A stretch of DNA of 64,000 nucleotides, taken from positions 64,384-128,383 of the forward strand of contig DASUHM010000044.1 in assembly GCA_036273515.1 (NCBI GenBank). The letters are read 5' to 3'. Both the position numbers and the translations under genes were made by a program. Shown here piece by piece: positions 26,434 to 34,077 of the stretch. Position 1 is the first letter of the stretch, and each line of letters begins with the position of its first letter. The notes under the pieces were generated by a model, which saw only the letters and a list, made by a program, of their open reading frames with translations, had not been told where the DNA came from and ran no database searches. This DNA comes from Gaiellales bacterium. GTDB taxonomy: Bacteria; Actinomycetota; Thermoleophilia; Gaiellales; JAICJC01.

Positions 26434-27264
26434 ATGCAGCGCAGCTTCCGCCAGGTGGACGTCTTCACGACGGAGCCATACCGGGGCAACCCGGTCGCCG
26501 TGGTGCACGATGCGGAGGGGATCTCGGACGGCCGGATGCAGCGGTTCGCCCACTGGACGAACCTGTCGGAGACGACCTTCGTGCTCTCCCCCACCGCTGC
26601 CGGCGCGGACTACCGCGTGCGGATCTTCACGCCGGTGGCAGAGCTGCCGTTCGCCGGCCATCCGACCCTCGGCACCTGCCACGCGTGGCTCGAGGCGGGC
26701 GGGGCGCCGCGGTCGGACGCCGAGATCGTCCAGGAGTCCGCGGCGGGCCTCGTCTCGATCCGGCGAACGCCGGACGGGCTCGGATTCGCCGCGCCGCCGG
26801 TGACCCGCTCCGGGCCGGTCGACGAGGACGAGCTCGCCGGCGTCGCCCGGACGCTCAACATCGATCGGGGTGCGATCGTCGCGGCCGAGTGGGCGGACAA
26901 CGGCCCCGGCTGGGTCGCGCTCCTGCTCGAGTCGGCCGAGGCGGTGCTCGCCGTGCACCCCGGGCTCGTCGACCACGACGTCGGCCTCGTCGGGCCGCAC
27001 CCGCCCGGCGGCGACGCGGGGTTCGAGCTGCGCGCGTTCTTCCCGAAGGACGGGGCGACCACCGAGGATCCGGTCACCGGCAGCCTGAACGCGTCGGTCG
27101 CCCAGTGGCTCCTGCGCACCGGCCGGGCGACGGCGCCGTACGTGGCGGCGCAGGGCACGGTCCTGGGACGGGCCGGCCGGGTGCACATCTCGGCCGACGA
27201 CGGGGGCGCCGTGTGGGTCGCCGGCGGCACCGTGACCTGCGTGAGCGGCACGGTCGAGATCTAG
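26434..27264 (+). CDS. PhzF-family isomerase/epimerase
   Basis: 276 residues with the diaminopimelate-epimerase-like double fold. Marks are QVDVFTTEPYRGNPVAVV at the start, the catalytic Glu in NLSETTFVL, AGHPTLGT and DPVTGSLNAS. PhzF-type proteins isomerise or cyclise small acids; most homologues have no assigned substrate. It follows the secreted protein closely but shares no obvious role with it. Confidence 0.88.
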   Translation: MQRSFRQVDVFTTEPYRGNPVAVVHDAEGISDGRMQRFAHWTNLSETTFVLSPTAAGADYRVRIFTPVAELPFAGHPTLGTCHAWLEAGGAPRSDAEIVQESAAGLVSIRRTPDGLGFAAPPVTRSGPVDEDELAGVARTLNIDRGAIVAAEWADNGPGWVALLLESAEAVLAVHPGLVDHDVGLVGPHPPGGDAGFELRAFFPKDGATTEDPVTGSLNASVAQWLLRTGRATAPYVAAQGTVLGRAGRVHISADDGGAVWVAGGTVTCVSGTVEI

Positions 27265-27448
27265 ACGACCGGGAGCAGCAGGTCGATCAGATCGCGGCGG
27301 CGATAGAACTCGATGTCGGGCCGCGATGGATCGTGGTCAGGCCGCCTGGCGAGACGCTGGAACGTCGGCTGGATCAGCCCATAGACCGCGGGCGGCGCCC
27401 CCTCCAGGCGCTCGCGGGCATATCTGCCACCCGGAAGCGACCCAACCT
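27261..27448 (-). pseudogene. Orphan 3' coding fragment downstream of trpS
   Basis: A frame with protein-like composition (RYARERLEGAPPAVYGLIQP, then DIEFYRRRDLIDLLLPVV) ends in TAG at 27261. No start codon lies in frame before it runs back into trpS. It looks like the last ~60 residues of a lost gene. The family is not recognised, and chance cannot be excluded. Nothing else is seen in this 184-base gap. Confidence 0.3.
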
Positions 27449-28504
27449 CTAGCAGTACCTCGTGTGCATCAGCTCCTTGACCCTGCGCAGCGTCTCCGCC
27501 GCGATCTCGTGCGCGCGGGCGTTGCCCTCCGCCAGCACGGCGCGGAGATAGTCGCGGTCGCCGGCGACCTGGGCGCGCCGGGCCCGGATGGGCGCCAGGC
27601 GCTCGTTGAGCGCGTCGGCCGCGACCCGCTTGAGCGCCGCGGCGCCGCCGTCGCCGACCTCCTCGGCGACCGCCTGCGGCGGCACGTCGCGGCAGATCGC
27701 CACCAGCCGGAGCAGGTTGGACACCTCGGGCCGCCGGTCGGGCTCGTAGGTGATCCGGCGCTCGGCGTCGGTCTTCGCCGCCCGGATGAGGCGCTCGGTC
27801 TCGTCGGCGGTCGCGCCCAGCGCGATCGCGTTTCCCCTGCTCTTGCCCATCTTCCGGCCGTCGAGGCCGAGCAGGAGCGGCGCCGTCCCCATCAGCGCCT
27901 CCGGCTCCGGGAAGTAGGGCGCCCCGGGCGCGTAGCGGTCGTTGAACCGGCGGGCGATCGTCCGTGCGAGCTCGACGTGCGGCAGCTGGTCGCGGCCCAC
28001 CGGCACGAGGTTGGCGTGGCAGAAGAGGATGTCGGCCGCCTGGTGCACCGGATAGGTGAACATGAGCGCCGACGTCGTGCCGCCGCCCGCCGCGATCTCG
28101 TCCTTCACGGTCGGGTTGCGGCGCAGCTCCGACACGCTGACGAGGCTCAGGAACGGGAGCACGAGCTGGTTCAGCTCGGCGACCTGGCTGTGGGTGAAGA
28201 TCACCGCCCGGCCGGGATCGATTCCGGCCCCCAGGTAGTCGGCGACCAGGCCCTCGACGTCGCCGGGCAGGTGGGCCGGCGAGTCGCGGTCGGTGATCGC
28301 CTGGTAGTCGGCGATCAGGACGAGCAGATCGACGCCCAGCCGCTGCAGCCGGACGCGGTTCTCGAGCGTGCCGAAGTAGTGGCCGACGTGGAGCGGCCCG
28401 GTCGGCCGGTCGCCCGTGAGGATGCGGAACGACGCCGGGTCGGCGAGCACGGCCCGCTCGAGGTCGGCGCTGCGGCGCTCGGCCGCGATGAGTGTCGATG
28501 ACAT
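27449..28504 (-). CDS. trpS: Tryptophanyl-tRNA synthetase
   Basis: 351 residues, the usual length. It charges tRNA-Trp. The class I signature is HVGH at residues 39-42 and the KMSKS loop reads KMGKSRGNA. Typical TrpRS elements are TGDRPTGPLHVGHYFGTL and the binding loop GRDQLPHVELAR. The ATG at 28504 has GAAGGAG upstream. A 150-base leader holds a short peptide gene with two Trp codons and three mutually exclusive stems, so expression is probably governed by ribosome-mediated attenuation. Confidence 0.95.
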   Translation of the reverse strand: MSSTLIAAERRSADLERAVLADPASFRILTGDRPTGPLHVGHYFGTLENRVRLQRLGVDLLVLIADYQAITDRDSPAHLPGDVEGLVADYLGAGIDPGRAVIFTHSQVAELNQLVLPFLSLVSVSELRRNPTVKDEIAAGGGTTSALMFTYPVHQAADILFCHANLVPVGRDQLPHVELARTIARRFNDRYAPGAPYFPEPEALMGTAPLLLGLDGRKMGKSRGNAIALGATADETERLIRAAKTDAERRITYEPDRRPEVSNLLRLVAICRDVPPQAVAEEVGDGGAAALKRVAADALNERLAPIRARRAQVAGDRDYLRAVLAEGNARAHEIAAETLRRVKELMHTRYC

Positions 28505-28566
28505 GGGAGATCTCCTTCGATCGGGCGAAGGGTCGCCTCCAAGCGGAACTCTCTCATGAGACACAT

Positions 28567-28588
28567 CGGGCCGCTCGAAGGCGGCCCG
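28567..28588 (-). terminator. Attenuator terminator stem (3:4) of the trpS leader
   Basis: On the minus strand CGGGCCGC (28588-28581) pairs with GCGGCCCG (28574-28567) around CTTCGA, a UUCG-type loop. It ends 63 nt before the trpS ATG. The following bases are not a strict T-run. Its left arm can alternatively pair with the right arm of the stem at 28606-28623. Confidence 0.65.
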
Positions 28589-28605
28589 TCGCATGCAGAA
28601 GCTAC

Positions 28606-28623
28606 GGCCGCCCTAGTGCGGCC
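28606..28623 (-). promoter_or_regulatory. Pause stem (1:2) of the trpS attenuator
   Basis: On the minus strand GGCCGC (28623-28618) pairs with GCGGCC (28611-28606). The left arm starts inside the second Trp codon of the leader peptide, so a ribosome stalled there would mask it and free the right arm to pair with 28586-28581, blocking the terminator. Confidence 0.65.
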
Positions 28624-28654
28624 ACGACCAGCGGGTGCGAGTTGCGCAGGTCAT
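28613..28654 (-). CDS. Trp-rich leader peptide of trpS
   Basis: A 13-codon frame, MTCATRTRWSWPH and stop, with Trp at codons 9 and 11. Its end overlaps the pause stem of the attenuator. A TACAGT -10 box lies 7 nt before the ATG, so translation would be leaderless. Ribosome-mediated attenuation through Trp codons is known for trp operons widely and for an auxiliary trpS in Streptomyces. This is the same logic read from sequence alone. Confidence 0.7.
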   Translation of the reverse strand: MTCATRTRWSWPH

Positions 28655-28661
28655 CGGGCTC

Positions 28662-28667
28662 ACTGTA
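28662..28667 (-). promoter_or_regulatory. -10 box for the trpS leader transcript
   Basis: TACAGT on the minus strand is 7 nt from the leader-peptide ATG. A second TANNNT box, TAGGCT at 28684-28689 on the plus strand, lies 8 nt before the divergent LLM gene, so the two promoters are back to back. Confidence 0.45.
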
Positions 28668-28697
28668 GATGATCGATGCCAGGTAGGCTGCGCGGCC

Positions 28698-29699
28698 ATG
28701 CCCGCGCCCCGCTACACCCACCCGATCGGCGTCTCGCTCGGCGACATGGTGCCGCCGGAGCGGATCGGTGAGCGCGCCCGCGAGCTCGAGCAGCTCGGGT
28801 TCTCGCACCTGATGATCCCCGAGGACTACTTCTACGAGCCGGCGCTCGTCTGCACGACGCTCGCGCTGGGGGCGACGGAGTCGGTCCCGATCGGGACGAG
28901 CATCGTCTCGGGCATGGTTCGCCATCCGGCCGTCCTGGCGATGGAGATCGCCGGCATCAGCCGCGCCTTCCCCGGCCGGTTCCGGCCCGGCGTCGGCCTG
29001 GGCCTGCCGGAGTGGCTGCGGCAGATGGGCGCTATGCCCGGCAAGCCGGTGGCCGCGCTGCGCGAGAGCGTCGGCGCGATCCGCCGCCTCCTGGCGGGCG
29101 AGACGGTGACCTTCGAGGGCACGCACTTCTCGCTCGACGAGATCGCGATCACGCACCCGGCCACCGAGCACGTGCCGATCGCGATGGGCGTGAGCGGGCC
29201 GATGCTGCTGCGGCTCGCCGGCGAGCTGGCCGACACGACGCTCTTTGCCGCATCGGCCGGCGTCGAGTACTTCCGCTTCGGCCGCGAGCGGGTCGAGCGC
29301 GGCCTTGCGAAGGCGGCGCGGCCAAATGACGCGATGTCCTACTCGACGATCGCGCTCACCTGTGTCGACCGCGACGGGGCCGCCGCGCGCGACGCGCTGC
29401 GGCCGATGCTGGGCGGCTTCCTGGCGGAGTTCGGCGTGAACACGATGACCGACGCGTACGGGATCTCCGACGAGCTCGCGGCCATGATCGAGCGCGGCGG
29501 CGAGGAGGTCGTCGCGGAGGAGATGCCGGACGAGTGGCTGGAGGACCTCACGCTGACGGGCTCGCCCGACGAGGTCGTCGCCAAGATCCGCTGGTGGCTC
29601 GACGCCGGGCTCGACTCGATCTGCATCTTCAACCCCGAACCCGAGCTCGAGGAGCGCACGATCGCGCTCGTGGCGTCGGACGTCATCCCCAATCTCTAA
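28698..29699 (+). CDS. LLM-class (luciferase-like, probably F420-dependent) oxidoreductase
   Basis: 333 residues forming a luciferase-like TIM barrel: YTHPIGVSLGDMVPPERIGE, ALGATESVPIGTSIVSGMVR, RPGVGLGLPEWLRQMG. The pattern of His and Gly residues and the C-terminal GSPDEVVAKIRWWLDAG fit F420-using members, though FMN cannot be excluded. The substrate is unknown. The ATG at 28698 was chosen for its -10 box 8 nt upstream. The 3' end overlaps that of the convergent flavoprotein gene by 17 bases. Confidence 0.82.
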   Translation: MPAPRYTHPIGVSLGDMVPPERIGERARELEQLGFSHLMIPEDYFYEPALVCTTLALGATESVPIGTSIVSGMVRHPAVLAMEIAGISRAFPGRFRPGVGLGLPEWLRQMGAMPGKPVAALRESVGAIRRLLAGETVTFEGTHFSLDEIAITHPATEHVPIAMGVSGPMLLRLAGELADTTLFAASAGVEYFRFGRERVERGLAKAARPNDAMSYSTIALTCVDRDGAAARDALRPMLGGFLAEFGVNTMTDAYGISDELAAMIERGGEEVVAEEMPDEWLEDLTLTGSPDEVVAKIRWWLDAGLDSICIFNPEPELEERTIALVASDVIPNL

Positions 29700-31794
29700 G
29701 GCGTGCGACCGACCGCCGAGCGCACCAAAAGGGGTCTGACCCCGTCTGGTGCGTGAGCGCGACGACTTCGCGGCGGAAGGGCGGGAGGGTGTCGTCGGAC
29801 GGCGGGGCGTCCAGCTCCTCCGCGTAGCGGCGGCCGTCCCAGACGGCCGCCGCGATCGTGCCCGGGCTCATGGCGTCGCCGATCACGCGCACGGTCGCGG
29901 CCGCGCCCGCGGCCGCGAGCTCGTCCGCCAGCGCGTCGTTCGGCAGCCGGCCGGTGACGAGCACCACGGCGTCGCAGGGGTGCTCGCGCTCGGCCTCGGT
30001 GAAGACGCAGGCGGTCGTGGCGGTCCCATTCCGAGCCCGTACGAGCGCCCGCGACACGACCACCTCGACACCCAGCTCGAGCAGCCGGCCCTGGATGCGG
30101 CTCTGCTCCATCGTGTTCACGGTCCAGGCGGAGGCGAGCGACTCCGGCGTCACCAGCGTCACCTGGCGGCCGGCCTTGCGCAGCACCTCGCAGAGCGCCC
30201 CGCCCATGAAGTAGTGGTCGTCGTCGTAGACGAGCACGCGCTCGCCGTCGGGCAGCGTGCCCCGCAACAGGTCGTCCGGCGTCAGCACCTGCACCCCCGC
30301 CCCCAGCTCGAGCGGGCGGGTGTGCCAGCGGCCGACGCCGTCGGCCCGCCACCGGGCGCCGGTCGCAAGGGCGATGTGGTCGAAGCCGTACGAGGCCGCC
30401 TCGGCCGCATCGAGCGGGCTGCCGACGCCCACCTCGACGTTGGACAGCCGGGCCAGCTGGCTGCGGCGGTAGTCGACCACTCGGACCCACGCCGCCAGGC
30501 CGGGCAGGCGCGCCTCGACCGGCACCCGCCCGCCGACGTCGTCGCCGGCCTCGGCCAGCACCACCGCATACCCGCGGCGGCCGAGCATCATCGCCGCCTC
30601 GAGCCCGGCCGGGCCGCCGCCGACGACGAGGACGCTCGCGTCGGACTCCTTCGGCCGGATCCGCTCGGGGTGCCAGCCGCGCCGCCACTCCTCGCCCATG
30701 CTCGGGTTCTGCGTGCAGCGGATCGGCGTGGCCGTCGCATCGCCGGTGACGCAGATGTTGCAGCCGATGCACTCGCGGATGTCGTCCCAGCGCCCCTCCT
30801 CGATCTTCTTCGGCAGGAAGGGGTCGGCGATGGACGGCCGGGCCGACCCGATCATGTCGAGCACGCCGTCGCGCACCATCCGCACCATCGTGTCGGCCGA
30901 CGTGAACCGGCCGACCCCGACGACCGGCTTGCTCGTGAGCGCCTTGAGGCCGCGGACGTAGACCTCCTGCGCGCCCTCCTCGGAGAAGCGCGAGCTGAGC
31001 GAGTCGTTCTCCCACTCGCCGACCATGAAGTCCCACACGTCCGGCAGCTCGCCGACCAGGCCGAGCACCTCCTCGATCTCGGCCCGGTCGATGCCGCGGT
31101 CGCCGAGCTGCTCGTCGACGCAGATGCGGCAGGCGACGGCGGCCCGGCCGGCGACCGTCTCGACCGTGTCCTCGAGGATCTCCCGCAGCAGCCGGGCGCG
31201 GTTCTCGACGCTGCCGCCGTACTCGTCGGTGCGGTCGTTGAAGCGGCGGGAGAGGAAGTGCTGGAGCGTCGTCAGGCCGTGGGCGGCGTACACGTAGACG
31301 AGGTCGTACCCCGCCCGCAGCGACCGCTCGACCGCCGCCCTGTGCCACCGCCGCAGGTCGGCGATGTCGCCCTTGCTCATCCGCCGCGCCTGCACCGGGT
31401 CGGTCGTCTGCACGGGCAGGTGGGACGGCCCCATCGGCGGCTGGCGCACGTACAGGTTCGCCGCCGTCATCCCGCTGTGGACGAGCTCGATCCCCGCCAG
31501 CGACCCGTGCTCGTGCACCTTGTCGACGAGCAGGGCGTGCATCGGGATGTCGGCGTCGTCCCACAGCCGCCCCTCGACGTATCCGGCGACGTCGGTCGAG
31601 TGGTGCAGCTCGACCTCCTCCGTGCACACGACCGCCCAGCCGCCCTCGGCCTTCACCCCGCGCATCTCGGCGTGGGCGCTCGGGTGGGCGTGGCCCATCC
31701 CGTTGCAGTGCGGCACCTGGAAGAAGCGGTTGCGCGCGGTCACGGGACCGAGCGGCACCGGCTCGAACAGGACGTCGTAGCGCGGATCGCGCAC
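29683..31794 (-). CDS. Trimethylamine/dimethylamine-dehydrogenase-like flavoprotein
   Basis: 703 residues. An Old-Yellow-type FMN barrel (1-~340) carries RFFQVPHCNG, whose Cys matches the covalent FMN cysteine of trimethylamine dehydrogenase. Then comes a 4Fe-4S site, CIGCNIC plus the Cys in RCTQNP, and FAD/NAD-type modules (SVLVVGGGPAGLEAAMMLG). It should demethylate an N-methylated amine and pass electrons on. The GTG start overlaps the GcvT-like stop as TAGTG. The last ~20 residues, beyond VVALT, are encoded by a palindromic repeat and the overlapping LLM gene, so the natural end has probably been lost. Confidence 0.88.
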   Translation of the reverse strand: MRDPRYDVLFEPVPLGPVTARNRFFQVPHCNGMGHAHPSAHAEMRGVKAEGGWAVVCTEEVELHHSTDVAGYVEGRLWDDADIPMHALLVDKVHEHGSLAGIELVHSGMTAANLYVRQPPMGPSHLPVQTTDPVQARRMSKGDIADLRRWHRAAVERSLRAGYDLVYVYAAHGLTTLQHFLSRRFNDRTDEYGGSVENRARLLREILEDTVETVAGRAAVACRICVDEQLGDRGIDRAEIEEVLGLVGELPDVWDFMVGEWENDSLSSRFSEEGAQEVYVRGLKALTSKPVVGVGRFTSADTMVRMVRDGVLDMIGSARPSIADPFLPKKIEEGRWDDIRECIGCNICVTGDATATPIRCTQNPSMGEEWRRGWHPERIRPKESDASVLVVGGGPAGLEAAMMLGRRGYAVVLAEAGDDVGGRVPVEARLPGLAAWVRVVDYRRSQLARLSNVEVGVGSPLDAAEAASYGFDHIALATGARWRADGVGRWHTRPLELGAGVQVLTPDDLLRGTLPDGERVLVYDDDHYFMGGALCEVLRKAGRQVTLVTPESLASAWTVNTMEQSRIQGRLLELGVEVVVSRALVRARNGTATTACVFTEAEREHPCDAVVLVTGRLPNDALADELAAAGAAATVRVIGDAMSPGTIAAAVWDGRRYAEELDAPPSDDTLPPFRREVVALTHQTGSDPFWCARRSVARLRDWG
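29721..29753. repeat. Palindromic element with GGGGTCAGACCCC core (copy 1)
   Basis: Outer arms CGCACCA (29721-29727) and TGGTGCG (29747-29753) pair perfectly. Inner arms GGGGTC and GACCCC pair around one base, with 3-base spacers. Read on the minus strand, the core is GGGGTCAGACCCC followed by TTTT, like an intrinsic terminator. It lies inside the extreme 3' end of the flavoprotein frame. A second copy with other outer arms is at 51234-51262. Confidence 0.75.
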
Positions 31795-32966
31795 TAGGCC
31801 GAGGCGGGCCGGAGCGTCCCCGCCGGCCGCTCCTTGCGCGGGTCGACGAACGGGATGGCGGCGGTGCGGCCACTCACCCAGCCGTGCTCGGACTCGACGT
31901 CGATCGGCGTCCCCGGCTCGGCCAGATCGATCGGCACCCAGACGTAGCCGATGTTCTTCGAGAGGCCCGGCGACCAGACCGCGTCGGTGACGCGGCCGAC
32001 GGCGACGCCCGAGTGGCTGGCCGGCCAGCTCGCGGTGATGCCTGGGAACGGCTCCTCGCGATCGAACTCGATGCCGACCAGCTTGCGGTCGACGCCCTCG
32101 CGGCGAACGCGCTCGAGCGCCGCCTTGCCGATGTAATCCTGCGGCTGCTCCTCGACCAGCCGCTCGAGCCCCATCACGTGGAAGGGCGTGTCGGCGAGGG
32201 TCATGTCGGAGCCGAGGTTGAAGATTCCGGCCTCGACCCGGCGGGCCTCGTTCGGCGCGATCGGCCGGATGGCGAACTCCTCGCCTGCGGCCATGATCGC
32301 GTCCCACAGCTCGGTGCCACGGCTGCCGTCGAGCAGGTTCACCTCGAACCCGGGCACGGCCGACCAGCCGGTGCGGCTGACGACGACAGGGATGTCGCCG
32401 ACCACGAAGCGCTCGCACCAGTAGTAGCGGATGTCGTAGATCGCCTCGCCGACGAGCTTCGCGAGCGTCGCCGCGGCGTGCGGGCCCTGCACCTGCACCG
32501 GGTGGACGTCGGGGTAGGAGACCTCGGCGTCGAGGTTCGTGCCCGAGAGGACGCCCATCGCGTAGAGGCCGGCGTCGCTGTCTGCGAGCTGCATCCACCA
32601 CACGTTCTCGTCGACGTGCAGGAGCACGGGGTCGTTGATGATGCCGCCCTCGGGCGACATGACGAGCATGTACTTGCCCTGCTTCACCGCGCATCTGGTC
32701 AGGTCGCGGCAGGTGAGCATGTCGATCAGGCGGTCGGCGTCGGGGCCGCTCACCTGCACCGTCCGCTCGACGCCGACGTCCCAGAGCGTGACGCCGTCGT
32801 TCAGCGCCCAGTACTCGGCCTCGGGGTCGTCGTACTCGGCCGGCAGGTACATCTTGTTGTAGATGTCGTAGGCCTTGCAGCCGGCCTTGATCGTGGCCTC
32901 GAAGTACGGCGAACGCCGATACCACGGGCCGAAGTAGAGCTTCGTCGTTGCAGGAACGGTGGTCAC
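31794..32966 (-). CDS. GcvT-like folate-dependent aminomethyltransferase/demethylase
   Basis: 390 residues of the glycine-cleavage T-protein/DmdA/dimethylglycine-oxidase folate-binding fold: WALNDGVTLWDVGVERTVQV, MSPEGGIINDPVL, WDAIMAAGEEFAIRPIAPNE, RRVEAGIFNLGSD. Such proteins move one-carbon units from an amine or sulfonium to tetrahydrofolate. It is the first gene of a two-gene operon with the trimethylamine-dehydrogenase-like protein, suggesting that the carbon released by that enzyme is captured on folate. A 20-bp palindrome lies 27 bases before its ATG. Confidence 0.87.
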   Translation of the reverse strand: MTTVPATTKLYFGPWYRRSPYFEATIKAGCKAYDIYNKMYLPAEYDDPEAEYWALNDGVTLWDVGVERTVQVSGPDADRLIDMLTCRDLTRCAVKQGKYMLVMSPEGGIINDPVLLHVDENVWWMQLADSDAGLYAMGVLSGTNLDAEVSYPDVHPVQVQGPHAAATLAKLVGEAIYDIRYYWCERFVVGDIPVVVSRTGWSAVPGFEVNLLDGSRGTELWDAIMAAGEEFAIRPIAPNEARRVEAGIFNLGSDMTLADTPFHVMGLERLVEEQPQDYIGKAALERVRREGVDRKLVGIEFDREEPFPGITASWPASHSGVAVGRVTDAVWSPGLSKNIGYVWVPIDLAEPGTPIDVESEHGWVSGRTAAIPFVDPRKERPAGTLRPASA

Positions 32967-32993
32967 GCGGCCTCCCAGTGCGGGCGAGATGGG

Positions 32994-33013
32994 CTGACTG
33001 ACTCGTCAGTCAG
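32994..33013. promoter_or_regulatory. 20-bp palindromic operator before the demethylase operon
   Basis: CTGACTGACTCGTCAGTCAG has 9-bp perfect arms around two bases. Size and symmetry fit a TetR-type operator. It overlaps the stop codon of the sigma factor and sits 27 bases upstream of the GcvT-like ATG, where a repressor would block the promoter. No TetR gene is present in the window. Confidence 0.65.
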
Positions 33014-33872
33014 GACCAGCGAGCGTACCAGAGGCCGCAGCCGTCCGGGGCCCGATCCTCAGCTCTGCCGGGAGACCGAACCCGGGAAACGTGGACGCGT
33101 CGAGGAAGGCCATGATCTCGGCGATCCGGTCGCCGGCCCGCGTGAGGACGCTGATCCCGTGCGCGCGAAACCCGCCCCGCTCCCCGTCCCACCTGTAGTG
33201 CGCGAACGCCAGGGCGCGCAGCGTCGACTGCTGGCTGCGGTCGAGCCGGCGCTGGTCGAGCGTGCGGTGCGCCCGCTGGAGCGCGCTGCAGACCGACGCC
33301 GGGGTCGTCCCGAGCGCCGCCGCGGTCTCGGCGCCGGAGAGGCCGAGCACGTCGCGCAGGATCAGCACCGCCCGCTGGCGCAGGGGCAGCTGCTGCAGAG
33401 CGGCGATGAACGCGAGCTCGACGCTCTCGCGCTGCTCGTATCGGGCGTCGGGCGCCGCCAGGCCGTCCTCGAGGCCGATCTCACGGTCGGGGTAGGGGGC
33501 GATCCACACCGACTCGATCAGCGGCCGGCCGGGGGCGTCGTCCGGGTCGCCGGACCCGCCGTAGTCGAGCGGGAGGACGCGCCGCGGCCGCCGCTCGATC
33601 GCCTTCAGGCAGGCGTTCGTGGCGATCGTGTAGAGCCCGGAGCGCAGCGAGCTTCGGCCCTCGAACCGGGGCAGGCCGCGCCAGGCCCGGAGCAGCGATT
33701 CCTGCAGCGCGTCCTCGGCGTCGGGCAGGGAGCCGAGCATGCGGTAGCAGTGGGCGTGCAGCGCCGCCCGGTAGGGCGCGGCGAGCCCGGCGTAGGCGTC
33801 CTCGTCGCCGCTCCGGGCGGCGGTCAGCAGGTCGCGCTCCCGGTCGGTCATCGGCGGTGGCAGCGTCGGCAT
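33006..33872 (-). CDS. Sigma-70 family (SigG/ECF41-like) factor with shortened SnoaL domain
   Basis: 288 residues. Region 2 (YRMLGSLPDAEDALQESLLR) and region 4 (LPLRQRAVLILRDVLGLSGA) are complete. The family continues with a ~130-residue SnoaL-like domain that controls activity. Here RSQQSTLRAL jumps directly to AFAHYRWDGERGGFRAHGIS and the ending AEIMAFLDASTFPGFGLP, so roughly 75-80 residues are missing in frame. The DNA-binding part could still work, perhaps without control. ATG 33872 was chosen; 33851 is possible. A truncated ABM-like gene lies just upstream. Confidence 0.75.
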   Translation of the reverse strand: MPTLPPPMTDRERDLLTAARSGDEDAYAGLAAPYRAALHAHCYRMLGSLPDAEDALQESLLRAWRGLPRFEGRSSLRSGLYTIATNACLKAIERRPRRVLPLDYGGSGDPDDAPGRPLIESVWIAPYPDREIGLEDGLAAPDARYEQRESVELAFIAALQQLPLRQRAVLILRDVLGLSGAETAAALGTTPASVCSALQRAHRTLDQRRLDRSQQSTLRALAFAHYRWDGERGGFRAHGISVLTRAGDRIAEIMAFLDASTFPGFGLPAELRIGPRTAAASGTLAGPD

Positions 33873-33888
33873 CACGGTCGGCCCGAGC

Positions 33889-34035
33889 TCAGGCGCCGAT
33901 CGCCAGCCGGAAGGTCGCGTAGCGGATGCCGTCGGGACCGGTACGGTGCAGCTCCTCGTAGACCTCGCGCAGGAGGCGCTCGTTCTCGTCGGCCCGGTCG
34001 GCCTTGACCGTGTAGCGAACCATGACTCGGCGCAT
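33889..34035 (-). pseudogene. Truncated ABM-like partner of the sigma factor
   Basis: 48 residues, MRRVMVRYTVKADRADENER to YATFRLAIGA. Intact proteins of this kind are about 100 residues and usually sit beside SigG-type sigma factors. Here the sequence stops at the point where the second half should begin. AGGAGA lies 8 nt before this ATG. The gene may have lost its 3' half in the same way as its neighbour. Confidence 0.5.
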
Positions 34036-34077
34036 GTGCATTCTCCTTGGATGGGTACGCGCGCACAGAGATCCGCC

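Noticed and set aside
31795-32925. N-terminal extension that would make the flavoprotein 1080 residues long.
   Set aside because: This part is the GcvT-like gene read in the wrong frame; the true start is the GTG at 31794.
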